64,000 bases of DNA from NCBI RefSeq assembly GCF_032595355.1, contig NZ_JASMWN010000009.1, forward strand, positions 62,001 to 126,000, given 5' to 3'. This DNA is from Sedimentitalea todarodis. Lineage in GTDB: Bacteria; Pseudomonadota; Alphaproteobacteria; Rhodobacterales; Rhodobacteraceae. The notes under the pieces are model-generated. The model had not been told where the DNA came from. It did no database searches and was given only the letters and a program-made list of their open reading frames with translations. Each line of letters opens with the position of its first letter. The stretch's first letter is position 1. A program made the position numbers and the translations under genes. This document shows positions 1-8,253 of the stretch, in pieces.

Positions 1-316
1 CACCATTCACGGCAGCCTGATTGCCTCGGGCTTTCAGACGATGCTGGAGGCATTCAAGCCCGTCATGACCGAAATGATGGTCGATGTTGCCAATATCGGT
101 GGCATGGGCTTTGACAATCTGCGCTGGCTGCGGCCGGTGCGCCCGAACGAACCCCTTGATGTCGAACTGACAGTCAACGCGGTCACGCCTTCAAGAAGCA
201 AGCCCGACAGAGGTGTTTTGCACTATACGCTCAGCGCCAAAAACCCCGAGGGCGAGGTCGTTTTTTCGACCGACACCCCCGTGATGATCCAGCGAAAACA
301 AAATGACACAGACTGA
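1..316 (+). CDS. MaoC-like acyl-CoA hydratase, C-terminal part
   Basis: The frame is open from base 2, so only the last 104 residues of a gene starting upstream are present. The fragment shows the end of a MaoC hot-dog domain: an HGSLIASG stretch matching the usual (A)HGxxxA helix, then LRWLRPVRPNEPL, which resembles the family pattern R(F)xxPVxxGDxL. MaoC proteins hydrate enoyl-CoA or act as small hydratase-like subunits. The stop overlaps the start of the next ACAD gene, so it is the upstream member of a translationally coupled catabolic operon. The substrate cannot be inferred, and the catalytic Asp/His part is outside the window. Confidence 0.75.
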   Translation, partial: TIHGSLIASGFQTMLEAFKPVMTEMMVDVANIGGMGFDNLRWLRPVRPNEPLDVELTVNAVTPSRSKPDRGVLHYTLSAKNPEGEVVFSTDTPVMIQRKQNDTD

Positions 317-1427
317 TACAGTTTCCAGCGAACAAGAAGACCTTCGCCTGTTGCGCGAAAGCGCGCGCACCCTGTTCGAGCGCGCGGGCGGAAGTGGAAG
401 AGCCCGAAAACTCCGTGATGCCGGGGGCAGTTTCGACCCGAATATGGTCCGGGAACTGGCCGAGGCCGGCGTTTTCGGCGTGGCGGTGCCCGAAGAGCAG
501 GGGGGTCTTGGCATGGGCCTGGCCGCCGGGGGCGTTATCGCAGAAGAGGCCGGTCGCGTGATTGCACCGGAACCGGTCGTGTTGACGATCGGTCTGAGTC
601 TCGGCCTTCTGCGTCGCCTTTGCCCGGAACATCCGAAGATGGCGCAGCTCATCGGCGGCGAGGTTTCACTGGCGGTTGCCTGGCAGGAACGTGGCCCGGG
701 CGGGGCGCCCGCCGATGCGACCTGCCGATACGCGGACGGGCGGCTAACCGGAAACAAGGCTTGGGTGGTCGGTGCGACCGGATCGCAAGGGTTCCTCGTC
801 GTGGCCGAACAAGATGGTGGACCGGTTCTAGTCTTGGCCGAGGCCACCGCGGACGGGGTTGTCATCGACAAGCGGGCGCAGGCCGACGGCAGTTCCCTGG
901 GCGAGCTTTCGTTTTCAGGAACACTGGCCGCGGAACTGGCTAGCGGCGACGCGGTTCAGGCTGCGCTTGCCGAGGCTGTCGCCGATGCAACGGCGCTTGC
1001 CGCGGCCGAGCTTGTCGGCCTGAGCGAGTGCGCCTTCGAGATTACGCTCGAGTACATCAAGACGCGCGAGCAGTTCGACAAGCCGATCGGGTCATTCCAG
1101 GTCATCCAGCATCGTGCTGTCGACCTCAACGTGATGTGCGAGGTTGCACAGGCGGGCGTCCGCGAAGTTCTGGCGCTGATGGACCGTGAAACCGATCAGA
1201 AGGTTCGGGCACAGCTTGCCAGCCGTGCCAAGGCGCGTGCGGTTACGACCGCCAAAAGGATTACCCGCGACGCAGTTCAGTTGCACGGGGCGGTCGGTTA
1301 CACCGATGATTTCGATATCGGGCTCTACCTGAATCGGGCGCTGGTGCTGTCGGCCTGGTTGGGCGACGACGCCTATCACAGGCGGATTTGGTTCGATGCA
1401 CGCGAAGCAGAGGGGGCAGCACAATGA
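303..1427 (+). CDS. Acyl-CoA dehydrogenase family protein, probable non-catalytic subunit
   Basis: This 374-residue protein has the ACAD fold: an EQGGLGMGL stretch in the N-terminal domain and TREQFDKPIGSFQVIQHR plus QLHGAVGYTDDFDIG in the C-terminal domain. It lacks a Glu at both usual catalytic positions. The helix-G segment reads ADATALAAAE where an ER pair is expected, and the tail reads SAWLGDDAYHRR where an EGT-type motif is expected. It is joined by a 4-base ATGA overlap to a second ACAD gene that keeps the helix-G Glu. Such pairs form alpha2beta2 ACADs in steroid side-chain catabolism, so I infer a heteromeric enzyme. The start overlaps the preceding stop by 14 bases. Confidence 0.8.
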   Translation: MTQTDTVSSEQEDLRLLRESARTLFERAGGSGRARKLRDAGGSFDPNMVRELAEAGVFGVAVPEEQGGLGMGLAAGGVIAEEAGRVIAPEPVVLTIGLSLGLLRRLCPEHPKMAQLIGGEVSLAVAWQERGPGGAPADATCRYADGRLTGNKAWVVGATGSQGFLVVAEQDGGPVLVLAEATADGVVIDKRAQADGSSLGELSFSGTLAAELASGDAVQAALAEAVADATALAAAELVGLSECAFEITLEYIKTREQFDKPIGSFQVIQHRAVDLNVMCEVAQAGVREVLALMDRETDQKVRAQLASRAKARAVTTAKRITRDAVQLHGAVGYTDDFDIGLYLNRALVLSAWLGDDAYHRRIWFDAREAEGAAQ

Positions 1428-2575
1428 CCGACTGGAACGCAATGAGCGATGCGGACTTCCGCAAAGAAGTGCGCCAGTTCTTCGAGGCGGAATATCCCGA
1501 GGAGCTGCGCCACCTGCCGCATCGTCCCAAATTCGCCGAGATCGAACATTGGCACCGCAAGCTGCACGCCAAGGGCTGGGTCGCGCCGGCCTGGCCTGCG
1601 GAATACGGCGGCATGGGGCTAAACGCCGCCAAGCTTCTGATTTTCTACGAGGAGCAGCAACGCTGGGGCGTTAATCGTGGCCGCGACATGGGCGTGCAGA
1701 TGGTCGGCCCGCTGATTATCAAGTTTGGCACCCAGGAACAGAAAGACTATTGGCTGCCGCGTATCCTGAGTTGTGAAGACATCTGGTGTCAGGGCTATTC
1801 GGAACCCGGTGCCGGGTCCGATTTGGCCAACCTGCGCACACGCGCAGAGATTGATGGCGACGACTTTGTCATCAACGGACAGAAGATTTGGACCACGATG
1901 GCGCATGATGCCACGCACATCTTCATGCTGGTGCGCACCGATCCGGACGCGCCCAAGAAACAACAGGGCATCAGTTTCTTACTCGCTCCGATGGAACAGC
2001 CAGGTGTCGATGTGCGCACGATCACTACTCTTTCGGGGGAAACGGAGTTTTGCGAGGTCTTCTTCGACAATGCCCGTACGCCCAGTGAAAACCTCGTGGG
2101 CGAGTTGAACAAGGGCTGGACGATGGCCAAGGCGCTTCTGAGTTTCGAGCGCATCTTCATCGGCTCACCAAGCCTGGCCCAGAACGCACTGGGGCAACTG
2201 GAAAGCTTTGCCCGGGGCCGTGGCGCTTTCGATGATCCGGTGTTCCGCGACCGCTTTGCCCAAGCCGCACTCGATGTTGAAGATCACGCCGCGCTATACG
2301 CCCGTTTTGCCGATCAGCTCAAGCGAGGTGAAACGCTCGGCGCGGATGTCTCGATGCTCAAAATCTGGGTGACTGAGTGCTTTCAGCGCATTACCGAGCT
2401 TATGATCGAAGCTGCCGGCCCCGACGGCGGCACCATCGGGCCACTTCAGGTCGGCAACGTAAGTGTCGATGTCCTTGCGAGCTTTTATAAGGCCAGGCCG
2501 ACCACGATCTACGGTGGGTCGAACGAAATCCAACGAAACATTCTGTCCAAGGCCGTCCTCGGACTGCCTGGCTGA
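1424..2575 (+). CDS. Acyl-CoA dehydrogenase, probable catalytic partner subunit
   Basis: A 383-residue ACAD. Evidence includes PAWPAEYGGMGL, GYSEPGAGSDLANLRTRA (the FAD/substrate loop), INGQKIWTT and IYGGSNEIQRNIL near the C-terminus. The usual C-terminal Glu position is Gly (YGGS), but a helix-G Glu is present in LSFERIFIG, the catalytic location used by isovaleryl-CoA-type and FadE-type enzymes. The ATG at 1424 is chosen over an upstream in-frame GTG because it gives an ATGA overlap with the previous stop and follows AGGGGGC. With the preceding gene it probably forms a heteromeric dehydrogenase for a bulky acyl-CoA. Substrate unknown. Confidence 0.85.
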   Translation: MTDWNAMSDADFRKEVRQFFEAEYPEELRHLPHRPKFAEIEHWHRKLHAKGWVAPAWPAEYGGMGLNAAKLLIFYEEQQRWGVNRGRDMGVQMVGPLIIKFGTQEQKDYWLPRILSCEDIWCQGYSEPGAGSDLANLRTRAEIDGDDFVINGQKIWTTMAHDATHIFMLVRTDPDAPKKQQGISFLLAPMEQPGVDVRTITTLSGETEFCEVFFDNARTPSENLVGELNKGWTMAKALLSFERIFIGSPSLAQNALGQLESFARGRGAFDDPVFRDRFAQAALDVEDHAALYARFADQLKRGETLGADVSMLKIWVTECFQRITELMIEAAGPDGGTIGPLQVGNVSVDVLASFYKARPTTIYGGSNEIQRNILSKAVLGLPG

Positions 2576-2614
2576 ACCCATACTCATACCCACACCCTAC
2601 GGAGGAAAAGAACT

Positions 2615-3424
2615 ATGTCGGAGCGCTATGCAAAGTACGACAAACTGAAATTTGACTACCCGGCGGATCGCGTCCTGCGCATCACTTTTGACCGCCCTGA
2701 GTCCTTTAATTCCGTGGACGCGGAAACCCATACCCAGATGACGGACATGTGGATCGATATCGACCGTGATCCCGACATCAACGCGGTCATTGTAACCGGC
2801 GCGGGAAAGGCGTTTTCCGCCGGCGGTGATTTTAGCTTGATTGAAAAAATGATCGGCGACTCGCACGAGATCATGAAGACTTGGAAAGAGGCCAAGGACC
2901 TTGTCTACAACATCATCAACTGCAACAAACCCATCATTTCCGCGATCAACGGACCTGCGGCCGGTGCCGGTCTTGTGGTTGCCATCCTCGCCGACATCTC
3001 GATTGCCGGGAAGAAGGCCAAGATTGTCGATGGTCACCCGCGCCTGGGTGTTGCCGCTGGCGATGTCGCGGCGATCATCTGGCCGCTGCTGACCTCGATG
3101 GCCAAGGCGAAATACTATCTGATGACTTGTAAGCCGGTTTCGGGCGAAGAGGCCGAGCGCATCGGCCTTGTCTCAATGTGCGTCGAAGATGACGAGTTGC
3201 AACAGATCGCTTTGGACACGGCCGTCGAGCTGGCCAACGGCTCGCAAAGCGCGATCCGCTGGACCAAGTATTCGCTGAACAACTGGCTGCGCCAGGCTGG
3301 CCCGATCTTCGATGCGTCGACCGCGCTGGAGATGCTCGGCTTCATGAGCGAGGACGTCAAGGAAGGCGTTCTGTCACACCGGGAGAAGCGCGCGCCGAAC
3401 TTCCGCAAGGACTGCCCGCTTTAA
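2615..3424 (+). CDS. Crotonase-family protein lacking both hydratase glutamates
   Basis: A 269-residue crotonase-fold protein with a good oxyanion-hole signature (FSAGGDFSLI, about residues 67-76) and INGPAAGAGLVVAIL at 111-125. The two Glu residues of classical enoyl-CoA hydratase (Glu144 and Glu164 in rat) align with Val121 and His141 (VDGHPRLG). It is therefore unlikely to be an ordinary hydratase. Isomerase, C-C hydrolase or thioester hydrolase chemistry are all possible within this superfamily. A clear ribosome site (GGAGGAAAAG) precedes the ATG. It lies between the ACAD pair and the PaaK-like gene on the same strand, so it probably belongs to the same operon. Confidence 0.8.
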   Translation: MSERYAKYDKLKFDYPADRVLRITFDRPESFNSVDAETHTQMTDMWIDIDRDPDINAVIVTGAGKAFSAGGDFSLIEKMIGDSHEIMKTWKEAKDLVYNIINCNKPIISAINGPAAGAGLVVAILADISIAGKKAKIVDGHPRLGVAAGDVAAIIWPLLTSMAKAKYYLMTCKPVSGEEAERIGLVSMCVEDDELQQIALDTAVELANGSQSAIRWTKYSLNNWLRQAGPIFDASTALEMLGFMSEDVKEGVLSHREKRAPNFRKDCPL

Positions 3425-3451
3425 CGCCTGATTGGACGAGGAGGCATGGAA

Positions 3452-4648
3452 ATGTCTGAAGATATCTACCAAGATATAGCTCAAGCCTATGCCGCTGCGG
3501 CCGAAAAGGCTCCTGGCCTGAAATCGCGATTTGCGGCTGCCGGGTTCGACCCGGCAGCTGTGGCGTCATTGGCGGACCTGTCGCGTCTGCCAGTGATGAA
3601 GAAGGAAGAGCTCCTGAGGATTCAGCGTGACAATCCGCCCTTCGGCGGGTTCCTCGCATCGGATCTGAAAGATGTCGGACGGATCTACGTGTCCCCTGGC
3701 CCGATCTTCGAACCGGCGCTTTCGGGCGGCGGCGGGCATGGTCTGGACCTGTTGTTCAAAGCGGCCGGAGTGGGCAGCGGAGACATCATCCTGAATACCT
3801 GGATGTATCACCTGGTGCCGGCGGGGCTGTTGTTCGACGAAGCGGCGCAGGCGGCGGGCGCGACAGTGATCCCCGGCGGCGTCGGCAATACCGAGCTTCA
3901 GGCACAGATCATCGTCGAAACCGGCGTGACTTCGATCTGCGCTTCGACCGCGTTTTTCCTGACGCTGGCAGACAAGGTAATCGAAACCTATGGCCGCGAC
4001 GCCTGGAAGGTGAAAACGGCCTTCCTCGGCGGTGAGATGGGCGATTGGATGGCCAAGCGCCGCCGGATCGAGGCCGACTATGGCGTCTCCACCTGGGCTG
4101 CCTATGCCACGGCCGATCTGGGCCTTGTCGCCTATGAGGATGGCGGCGAAGGCTATGTGGTTCATCCCGACCGCGTGGTGCAGATCTGCGATCCGGTCAG
4201 TGGCGAACAGGTCGCTCACGGGGAACCGGGCGAGGTTGTTGTGACCGCGCGCGATGCCACCTGGCCGATGATCCGGTTCGGCACCGGCGACAGCGCCTTT
4301 GCGCTGGAAAGCAACGCGGATGGCACCGTCAGCCGGATTTCCGCACTGCAGGGCCGGGTCGGCGCAGCGGTCAAAGTGCGCGAGATATTCGTTTACCCGC
4401 GCGTGATCGAAGAAGTTGTCATCGGTACGCCCGGCGCAAAGGCCGCGCAGGCCATGGTAACGCGCGAGAACGATCGCGACATGATCCGCCTCTCGCTTGT
4501 GCTGGAAGGCGGTGCCGACGCTTCTGCCGCGGAAACAGCCGCCGTCGAAACCTTCAAACTGCATGCGCGAATTCGCGCCGACGAGGTGAGCATCGTTTCG
4601 GAACTACCCGAGAATGCAGAACTGATCGTCAACCAAAAAGACGTCTGA
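3452..4648 (+). CDS. PaaK-like (phenylacetate-CoA ligase family) protein without a canonical P-loop
   Basis: This 398-residue protein follows the PaaK adenylate-forming layout: an N-terminal SRLPVMKKEELL, a central ligase fold, and a C-terminal REIFVYPRVIEEVV that matches the (R)GxNVFPxxIE hinge of PaaK-type enzymes. The phosphate-binding loop, normally SSGTTGxP, is replaced at about residues 81-88 by SPGPIFEP, so ATP-dependent adenylation is doubtful. The ATG at 3452 is preferred because AGGAGG ends 7 bases before it; an in-frame ATG at 3446 is only one base from that site. It is the last gene of the first plus-strand operon and is followed by a strong hairpin. It may be a degenerate ligase or a CoA-ester binding protein. 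Confidence 0.75.
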   Translation: MSEDIYQDIAQAYAAAAEKAPGLKSRFAAAGFDPAAVASLADLSRLPVMKKEELLRIQRDNPPFGGFLASDLKDVGRIYVSPGPIFEPALSGGGGHGLDLLFKAAGVGSGDIILNTWMYHLVPAGLLFDEAAQAAGATVIPGGVGNTELQAQIIVETGVTSICASTAFFLTLADKVIETYGRDAWKVKTAFLGGEMGDWMAKRRRIEADYGVSTWAAYATADLGLVAYEDGGEGYVVHPDRVVQICDPVSGEQVAHGEPGEVVVTARDATWPMIRFGTGDSAFALESNADGTVSRISALQGRVGAAVKVREIFVYPRVIEEVVIGTPGAKAAQAMVTRENDRDMIRLSLVLEGGADASAAETAAVETFKLHARIRADEVSIVSELPENAELIVNQKDV

Positions 4649-4688
4649 GATCGCGTCTCGATCTTCGGCGGCAACCGCAGAAACAGAT

Positions 4689-4718
4689 GGGCGGCCGGGT
4701 GACCGGCCGCCCTCTTTC
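4689..4718. terminator. Strong hairpin terminator between convergent genes
   Basis: A perfect 10-bp stem (GGGCGGCCGG / CCGGCCGCCC) with a GTGA loop spans 4689-4712 and is followed on the plus strand by TCTTTC. It lies between the end of the plus-strand operon (4648) and the 3' end of the minus-strand flavoprotein gene (4720), so it can end transcription from both sides. The T-tract is short. Confidence 0.75.
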
Positions 4719-4719
4719 G

Positions 4720-5685
4720 TCAGGAACAGAGCGCATCTTTGGCGGCCTGGTATTCCCGGTCGAGACGGTCGACGTAGTCCGCCGTGGTCATCACCTCTTT
4801 CACCGCTCCGATCCCCTGACCGCTGCCCCAGATGTCACGCCACGCCTTGGGGCGAATGTCGCCGGTGGCCAGATCGAGTTTGTTGCCGATCCCGGCCAGG
4901 TTGTCAGGATCGAGACCGACCGCCCGCACCGACGGTTTCAGATAGTTGGCACTCACGCCGCTGAAATAGTTGGTATACACAATATCATCGGCCCCGCCGT
5001 CGACGATCATCTGCTTGTAATCCTCCGACGCCACCGCCTCGGTCATGGCAATGAAGGGAGATCCGATATAACCAAAATCCGCGCCCATGGCCTGTGCCGC
5101 CAGAATGGCACGCCCGGTCGCGATGGACCCGGACAGGGCAAGCGGACCGTCGAACCATTCCCGGATTTCCTGAACCAGCGCAAAGGGTGACAAGGCACCG
5201 GTGTGGCCGCCCGCGCCGGCGCAGACCGCGATCAGGCCGTCGGCGCCCTTGTCGATTGCTTTGCTGGCGTATTTGTTGTTGATCACGTCGTGCAGTACAA
5301 TGCCGCCGCAGTCATGCGCCGCCTGGTTGACGTCTTCTCGTGCGCCCATTGATGTGATCCAGACCGGCACTTTCCAGCGCGCACATATTTCGACGTCCCG
5401 CTCAATCCGATCATTCGAACGATGGACGATCTGGTTGACCGCGAATGGCGCGGCGGGCCGATCGGGATTGGCCTGATTGTGCGCGTCAAGCTCTTCGGTG
5501 ATGCGCTTGAGCCAGGCTTCGAGCAGTGGTGGCTCCCCTTCGGACTCGCGTGCGTTCAGCGCCGGAAAGCTGCCGATAACGCCGGCCTTGCACTGGGCGA
5601 TGACAAGATCCGGCCCGGACACCAGGAACATGGGCGAGCAGATCACGGGCAGGCGGAAGCGGCCGAGAGGGGTGTCGGAGTACAT
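4720..5685 (-). CDS. Nitronate monooxygenase / FabK-like FMN flavoprotein
   Basis: This 321-residue TIM-barrel flavoprotein starts LGRFRLPVICSPMFLVSG, typical of the nitronate monooxygenase (2-nitropropane dioxygenase) and FabK enoyl reductase superfamily, and contains CAGAGGHTGALSPFAL, the FMN/active-site loop. The ATG at 5685 follows AGGACAGG; the frame stays open upstream but without a better site. It is the last gene of a minus-strand hydratase-thiolase-ACAD operon, separated from the ACAD by 130 bases. In this context an enoyl-CoA reductase role is as plausible as nitronate oxidation. The family assignment is firm and the reaction is not. Confidence 0.8.
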   Translation of the reverse strand: MYSDTPLGRFRLPVICSPMFLVSGPDLVIAQCKAGVIGSFPALNARESEGEPPLLEAWLKRITEELDAHNQANPDRPAAPFAVNQIVHRSNDRIERDVEICARWKVPVWITSMGAREDVNQAAHDCGGIVLHDVINNKYASKAIDKGADGLIAVCAGAGGHTGALSPFALVQEIREWFDGPLALSGSIATGRAILAAQAMGADFGYIGSPFIAMTEAVASEDYKQMIVDGGADDIVYTNYFSGVSANYLKPSVRAVGLDPDNLAGIGNKLDLATGDIRPKAWRDIWGSGQGIGAVKEVMTTADYVDRLDREYQAAKDALCS

Positions 5686-5815
5686 GGTCCTGTCCTTTTT
5701 ACGTCCACAACGGCGCACGCAGGGGCCGCTTCCGGCGCGATAGTCCATGAATCGCCAGTCCGAAACAATCCTGTCTGCCGACCCCAACGGACATTGCGCA
5801 GGCAAGGCGCCGTGT

Positions 5816-6982
5816 TCAGAACGCGTTCAACCCGGTCAGGTTCCGGCCGATGACCAGCTTCTGAATCTCGGTGGTCCCGTCCGGGATCGGCATGATTTTT
5901 GCGTTGCGGAAGTGCCGTTCGACCGGGAACTCTCTGGTAATGCCATTGCCGCCATGGATTTGCACCGCTTTTCCGGCGATCTCTACCGCCATCTCTGTCG
6001 CATACCATTTCGCCATCGAGGTCTGGGTGTCGCAACGCACGCCCAGATCCAGAAGTTGCAGCCCGCGCTGGCACAACAGGCGCGCTGCATCCAGATGCGT
6101 GGCCATGTCGGCCAGGTAGCCCTGGATCAACTGGTGCCCGCCGATCGGCTTGCCGTGCTGTTCGCGTTCCTGCGCATATTTGACGGCACATTCCAGTGCC
6201 GCCTGGGCAATGCCAATGCTGGTCAGGCCGACAAACACGCGTGCGCTTTCAAACAGCTTCAAAGTCTGGAACAGGCCCCCGCCTGCATTACCGAGAACAT
6301 GTTCGGCGGTGGTTTCGGCCCGGTCGAAAAACAATTCGCAGGTCGATGCACCAACAAGCCCCAGCTTGCGCAATTCGCGGCTTTCGTATCCGCCGGTGTC
6401 ACGGTCGACGATGACCATGGAAATACCGTCGTCCAGATTGCAGACAACGATGGCGAAATCCGACTGGGCCCCGTTGGAAATCCAGAGCTTCTGGCCGGTG
6501 ACGAAAATCTTGTCGCCCTCGCGGTCTGCGCGGGTCTTGACCTCGCGCACGTTCGAGCCGACCTCTGGTTCGGAAATACACGTGGCACAGATCCGTTCGC
6601 TGCGCAGGAGCGGCTTCAGATAGGCTTCTTTCTGCGCCGCATTTCCCAGAAGGTTGACCGCAAACACGGCGTGGCCTTGGATCAGGACCGCAATTGCCAG
6701 ATCTGCCCATATCCGGGCCAGTTCCTCGTAAAGGATGCCATAGGTCATGCGGTCGATTCCGGCACCGCCGTCTTCCTCGGGGATCAGGCCGCTGATCAGC
6801 CCGAATTCCTCGACCTTGGCGAACAGGGACTTCAGCGTTTTCGCATCGGGCGGGTGTCCGAGGTCTTCGTATTTCTCGGCCAGCGGAGCGAACTCTGCCT
6901 CGGCCATCTTGCGGAAGTTCTCCAGCAACATGCGTTGCTCGTCTGTATAGATTGCCTGAGCGGCGGCGATCACGTTTTCCAT
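5816..6982 (-). CDS. Acyl-CoA dehydrogenase with Asp at the usual catalytic Glu position
   Basis: A 388-residue ACAD: LIPEEDGGAGIDRM, CISEPEVGSNVREVKTR, VTGQKLWISNGA and VQIHGGNGITREFPVER are standard family stretches. The C-terminal motif, normally YEGTxxIQ, reads IPDGTTEIQ, putting Asp368 where MCAD-type enzymes have the base Glu. The helix-G site reads FESARVFVG, without the alternative Glu of isovaleryl-type enzymes. The ATG at 6982 has AAGGAAAAG upstream and lies 16 bases after the thiolase stop. The Asp hints at a specialised substrate. Its operon partners are hydratase, thiolase and a flavoprotein. Confidence 0.85.
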   Translation of the reverse strand: MENVIAAAQAIYTDEQRMLLENFRKMAEAEFAPLAEKYEDLGHPPDAKTLKSLFAKVEEFGLISGLIPEEDGGAGIDRMTYGILYEELARIWADLAIAVLIQGHAVFAVNLLGNAAQKEAYLKPLLRSERICATCISEPEVGSNVREVKTRADREGDKIFVTGQKLWISNGAQSDFAIVVCNLDDGISMVIVDRDTGGYESRELRKLGLVGASTCELFFDRAETTAEHVLGNAGGGLFQTLKLFESARVFVGLTSIGIAQAALECAVKYAQEREQHGKPIGGHQLIQGYLADMATHLDAARLLCQRGLQLLDLGVRCDTQTSMAKWYATEMAVEIAGKAVQIHGGNGITREFPVERHFRNAKIMPIPDGTTEIQKLVIGRNLTGLNAF

Positions 6983-6998
6983 AATTCTTTTCCTTGTT

Positions 6999-8237
6999 TC
7001 AGCGGCCGAGAATGGTGACACAGGCGGCAGCTTCTTCTACCCCGTGCAAGCCGCCACCGTTTTCGGCGATGGCGTTCTGCGCCCCTTCGACCTGACGCGC
7101 GCCGGCTTCGCCGCGCAGTTGCGTAACCAGTTCAAAGACCTGCCCGATACCGGTGGCCCCGACCGGGTGGCCCTTGGATTCCAATCCGCCCGAAGGGTTC
7201 ACCGGAATGCGTCCGCCGATCTTTGTGTCGCCGCGCAGGCTGGCCGGGCCGCCCTCACCGAACTCGACAAACCCGAGGTTCTCGATCTGGATCACTTCAC
7301 CGACGGCGGTGGCGTCATGCACTTCGGCAACCGACATATCTTCGGGGCCGAGCCCCGCCTGTTCATAGGCCTGATGCGCGGCCAGCCGGGTCAGGTGGTT
7401 CTTGTAATCTTCCGGCGGACGGTCGGTGCCCGAGCGCAGGATCGCGGCCTTGACCTTGATCGCGCAGGCGGGATCGAGCCCCAGCCGCTTGAGCCCTTCG
7501 CCCGTGCACAGCACGGCCGCCGCGGCACCGTCCGAGATCGGGGCGCACATCGGCAGGGTCAGCGGATAGGTGATGGGCGGCGCGGCCAGAACCTGATCGA
7601 CACTCATGGCATCGCGATACTGCGCCAGCGGATTATGCGCGGAATGTGCATGGTTCTTGGCGGCGACGGCGGCGAACTGTTCCTGCGTGGTGCCAAAGGT
7701 CTTCATGTGCAACCGCGCGAAGCCTGCGTAGACATCCATGAACACGCTGTAGGGCTTGGGCGATTTCGATCCTTCGGGTTCCTCGACTCCGGTACCCAGA
7801 TCGGCCAGCCGTTGCGCGACCTCGTCGCCGTTGCTGACGTCCCAGCCGCTGTCGAAGGCCGAAAACATCAACGCGCGGTCGTCGGAATACATCTTTTCGG
7901 CGCCTATGGCGAGGCAGCAATCGCCATTGCCCGCCTTGAGAAAATCCACCGCCAGTTTGAACCCGGTCGAGGCGCTGGCACAGGCGTTTTCGACATTCAC
8001 CACCGGAATGCCCTGAATGCCCATCTCGCGTAGCGCGATCTCGCCCCGTATCATGTGCTGGCCTTCCATGTGGCCCTGCACCGCGTTCGAGAAGAACGCG
8101 CCGTCGATGCGATCAGCCGACACTCCGGCGTCTGAAAGGGCGGCGGCGACGGCCTCGCCGGTCATGGCCTTGATGGTTTTGTCCCGGAATTTTCCGAACG
8201 GCGTCATCCCGACGCCAACGACGTAAATGTCCTGCAT
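6999..8237 (-). CDS. Thiolase (acetyl-CoA acyltransferase, SCP2-like)
   Basis: A 412-residue thiolase. The nucleophile is Cys86 in VENACASAS. An HDAT motif (VAEVHDATAVGE) and KGHPVGATGIGQ are present, and the C-terminal region reads ENGGGLHGVEEAAACV, without the classical CxGGGQG cysteine. This combination fits the SCP2-type/lipid-transfer thiolase group used for branched or bulky 3-ketoacyl-CoA. The ATG at 8237 follows AGGAGG by 8 bases, 16 bases after the hydratase stop, so the genes are co-transcribed. It probably makes the carbon-carbon cleavage that ends one beta-oxidation turn of the operon substrate. Confidence 0.85.
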   Translation of the reverse strand: MQDIYVVGVGMTPFGKFRDKTIKAMTGEAVAAALSDAGVSADRIDGAFFSNAVQGHMEGQHMIRGEIALREMGIQGIPVVNVENACASASTGFKLAVDFLKAGNGDCCLAIGAEKMYSDDRALMFSAFDSGWDVSNGDEVAQRLADLGTGVEEPEGSKSPKPYSVFMDVYAGFARLHMKTFGTTQEQFAAVAAKNHAHSAHNPLAQYRDAMSVDQVLAAPPITYPLTLPMCAPISDGAAAAVLCTGEGLKRLGLDPACAIKVKAAILRSGTDRPPEDYKNHLTRLAAHQAYEQAGLGPEDMSVAEVHDATAVGEVIQIENLGFVEFGEGGPASLRGDTKIGGRIPVNPSGGLESKGHPVGATGIGQVFELVTQLRGEAGARQVEGAQNAIAENGGGLHGVEEAAACVTILGR

Positions 8238-8253
8238 CGTTTGTCCTCCTGAT

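Noticed and set aside
5747..7018. Plus-strand 423-codon open frame opposite an ACAD gene
   Set aside because: The minus frame has full ACAD motifs and a good ribosome site; the plus frame shows no family signature.
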